Shown one piece after another: positions 4,827-6,550 of a stretch of DNA of 6,550 bases. A program made the position numbers and the translations under genes. How positions within the stretch are numbered: position 1 is the first letter of the stretch; the number at the start of each line of letters is the position of its first letter. The notes beneath the pieces were generated by a model. That model saw only the letters and a list, made by a program, of their open reading frames with translations. It had not been told where the DNA came from and did no database searches. Source of the stretch: an uncultured Verrucomicrobiae bacterium (GTDB lineage: Bacteria > Verrucomicrobiota > Verrucomicrobiia > Verrucomicrobiales > DEV007); assembly GCA_937898895.1 (NCBI GenBank), contig CALDKL010000821.1, positions 1 through 6,550 of the forward strand, given 5' to 3'.

Positions 4827-6184
4827 GCAAGGATTTTACCAGATTTGTCTGCGCCCTCACCACGTTCGTGCTGGTCTCCTCCCTGCCGACCACCGGACAG
4901 GAAGTCGCGTCTCCGGACAAAGGAAATCCTTCCGAAACACGCGAGCGCCGCGTCATTCAGATTGCGCCCAACGACCAGGTGCCCACCGTCCGGGCGATCG
5001 CTCCGATCGGAGGTGGCAACGTCTTCTTTCTCAATCACCGGGGCCAGATTGGCGTGGCGAAATTCTCCCCAGGCCTGAGTCAGATCGGATGGGAGTTTTA
5101 TTCAGAGGTGAAACTAAACGCCCTGCCCTTTCTTGCCGTCGGCCCCGGTTACTCGATCCTCTCGGCATCGCCGATGGAACTCACCCAGGCATTCGACACG
5201 GACCAGGACGTGGAACTCGATTTTTTCCAGGCCGTGGTCCGCGAATGGCCCACCCGGAGCGAAGGGGTCACCATCACGGCCGGTCCGGTGGCGGATTCGC
5301 ATGGACGGGTGCTCTATGCCCTCTCTCCGCACTCCCTGAAGGCCGGGGAACCGAAAAAGGCCCGGCTCATGGCCTGGATTCCTTCGGCGGGCAAGTCAAT
5401 TCCCGTGACCGAGAGCGAACTCCTGATCGAGAGCTTCGCCCTGCGTCGCGACGGGCTCCTCGCCACCCGCCTCTCGATGCCGGATTACGCGGATGGATTT
5501 TTCTTGTCTCTCACGGAGTTGCCCGCTCCGGAATCCCCTTCCGAGAAAGGCTCACCGACCTCTGCAGCCGCGCCTCCGGCACCTCCGCTCCTGCCCTTCA
5601 CCCTGCCCTCACTCATCCTGCCCGCCGAACTGACGAAGCGTGATCGCCCCGTCTCTCCGGCCTTCCTCGAGGAAGATGGGGTTGAGAAACTGATTCTCAC
5701 CTGTCCCGAATCACGGCACCTCATCGAAATCGTGCCAGAGAAAGCGGGCGGCGTATGGCAGGGATCGGTCCTGCTGCGCGGAGTCGCCCCCAAACCCATT
5801 TATGCTCTCGTCGAAATGGAGACCGGCCGCCTTCTCGGCGGGGGAGATGCCGGATTTTTGCCCCTGGCGGAGGATCCCTCGGTCTACCGCATCACTTCAC
5901 TGACGCTCGCGGACGACGGCATCGTTCTCGAATTCAGCAAGCCCGTGGACCGATTTGAGGCGGTGAAAGCGGAAAATTACTCCGTGAAAGCAATCGCCCT
6001 TGGTGGAGGGGAGACCTCTATCGATGTGGAGCCCGTCATCGACGCCGGAGGCCGCACCGTGGCCCTCAAGAGCAAATCGGTTGAGCCGGGCCACGTTCTG
6101 CGGGTCGTTTGTCAGAACGTGCCCTCTGAAGACGGCGGCAAACTGCTTCATTCTTCGGTCTTCCGAACGATCCACGCACGGTGA
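4823..6184 (+). CDS. Secreted protein with reduced sorbosone-dehydrogenase-type propeller and Ig-like C-terminal domain
   Basis: Translation most likely starts at TTG 4823, which overlaps the previous stop in a TTGA junction. It gives 453 residues beginning with a signal peptide (SKDFTR, hydrophobic core 8-20, cut around 24-26); no ATG or GTG lies suitably close in frame. Residues 45-235 look like part of a beta-propeller: block 110-173 (SASPMELTQAFDTDQDVELDFF, then EWP and GPVADSHGRVLYALSPHSL, given here in pieces) resembles the 'ELTRLRDTDGDGVAD-Y ... GPV-D--GN-YVTL' pattern of verrucomicrobial sorbosone-dehydrogenase-like proteins, with the Asp/Gly calcium-type motif decayed. A Pro/Ala linker (235-265) follows. 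Residues 355-453 (YRITSLTLADDGIVLEFSKP, then NYSV, then AGGRTVALKS and PGHVLRV) match the Ig-like domain that ends such proteins. No CxxCH heme motif occurs, and known relatives are usually much longer. Probably translationally coupled to, and acting with, the upstream protein outside the cytoplasm. The catalytic function is doubtful. Confidence 0.75.
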   Translation: MSKDFTRFVCALTTFVLVSSLPTTGQEVASPDKGNPSETRERRVIQIAPNDQVPTVRAIAPIGGGNVFFLNHRGQIGVAKFSPGLSQIGWEFYSEVKLNALPFLAVGPGYSILSASPMELTQAFDTDQDVELDFFQAVVREWPTRSEGVTITAGPVADSHGRVLYALSPHSLKAGEPKKARLMAWIPSAGKSIPVTESELLIESFALRRDGLLATRLSMPDYADGFFLSLTELPAPESPSEKGSPTSAAAPPAPPLLPFTLPSLILPAELTKRDRPVSPAFLEEDGVEKLILTCPESRHLIEIVPEKAGGVWQGSVLLRGVAPKPIYALVEMETGRLLGGGDAGFLPLAEDPSVYRITSLTLADDGIVLEFSKPVDRFEAVKAENYSVKAIALGGGETSIDVEPVIDAGGRTVALKSKSVEPGHVLRVVCQNVPSEDGGKLLHSSVFRTIHAR

Positions 6185-6190
6185 GTGCCC

Positions 6191-6514
6191 TTATGGAGCC
6201 GCATCCGAGACTGCACCGGCCTCGGCGAGTCGCCCCATCACTTCCTTCCGCAGCCAGAGGTTCATTTCCGTCGAACCCTTCGTGACGATCTCGTCCTCGG
6301 TATAGCCGAGTTCCAGAGCCAATTTCTTGCGCGCTCCGTAGCTGGCATCGAGACGAATCGTTTTCAACAAGTCCACAATCGAATTCCGCCAATTCGGTGC
6401 GTCGGGATGTTCTCGGGCGAGCGCATCGAGTCGCTCTGCAAAGGCCACCCCGGTGATCGGCTGTCCTTCAGGACGCTCACATATGACAGAAACCAGTTTG
6501 GCGAAAGCACTCAT
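6191..6514 (-). CDS. DUF3597 domain protein
   Basis: This 107-residue protein matches the DUF3597 family (Pfam PF12200) by pattern. The core at residues 41-97 has WRNSIVDLLKTIRLDAS, ARKKLALELGY and MNLWLRKEVMGRLAEAG, where typical members read 'W-TSIVDLMK-L-LDSSL-ARKELAKELGY ... MN-WLHKQVM-KLA-NGG'. The fold is a small helical, LysM-related structure by database description; the biological role is not established. Members often carry a longer Ala/Pro-rich N-terminal part, which is short here: only about 40 residues precede the core. The ATG (plus 6512-6514) has a GGAG (plus 6519-6522) 4 nt upstream, the clearest Shine-Dalgarno sequence in the window. The stop lies 6 bp from the stop of the converging secreted-protein gene. 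The promoter would be at or beyond the right edge. Confidence 0.88.
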   Translation of the reverse strand: MSAFAKLVSVICERPEGQPITGVAFAERLDALAREHPDAPNWRNSIVDLLKTIRLDASYGARKKLALELGYTEDEIVTKGSTEMNLWLRKEVMGRLAEAGAVSDAAP

Positions 6515-6550
6515 CGGACTCCGAGGTTAGGCAGAGACTCGGCGATGGCA

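Noticed and set aside
6224..6234. Short inverted repeat GGCGAGTCGCC near the convergent 3' ends, considered as a terminator
   Set aside because: It has a stem of only four pairs, lies inside the DUF3597 coding region and has no U-tract.
1..6550. Search for a CRISPR array, tRNA, rRNA, toxin-antitoxin pair or defence system
   Set aside because: No regularly spaced repeats, cloverleaf or T-arm signature, or recognisable effector pair was seen on either strand; the window looks like ordinary chromosomal genes.

Overview
The window looks like chromosomal DNA from a GC-rich member of the PVC superphylum, most likely Verrucomicrobiota. Three things point there: a secreted ceramidase-family protein of the 'GDQNP' type, a pair of secreted proteins built from pieces that normally belong to large PVC-type sorbosone-dehydrogenase/heme-binding proteins, and a transposase-type C-terminus with the 'RVRYF-DGAVLGS' signature. 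Shine-Dalgarno sequences are absent or poor ahead of most genes. The assignment rests on recalled family patterns, not on a search.

Layout, left to right. At the left edge is the C-terminal part of a REP-associated (Y1/IS200-like) tyrosine transposase whose catalytic half lies outside the window (1-416, +). A 239-bp spacer carries a convincing promoter. Next is a single-pass membrane TPR protein with a long Pro/Ala/Lys tail (656-1705, +). A 387-bp gap without a credible gene follows; it holds several hairpins and a perfect 14-bp palindrome. Then comes a secreted neutral-ceramidase-like protein (2093-3469, +), convergent with a small membrane protein with a coiled coil (3509-3808, -). A divergent, strongly AT-rich regulatory region follows. 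A two-gene operon of secreted proteins overlaps by a TTGA junction (3993-4826 and 4823-6184, +). It is convergent, 6 bp apart, with a DUF3597 protein (6191-6514, -).

Genes working together: the only clear functional unit is the pair 3993-6184. The first protein resembles the domain that reads like 'Y-WD-ACRL ... GYRLVDG-PEFLY' in large PVC cytochrome-associated proteins. The second resembles a reduced sorbosone-dehydrogenase-type propeller followed by an Ig-like C-terminal domain. Neither has a CxxCH heme motif, so together they look like a split, heme-less relative of a normally single large protein. The other genes appear to be independent units.

I see no CRISPR array, tRNA, rRNA, defence island or complete mobile element. 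The observations most worth follow-up are the split heme-less pair, the ceramidase homologue whose catalytic serine position appears to be asparagine, and a shared promoter form (-35, 16-bp spacer, CTTACAAT) that also resolves a start codon.
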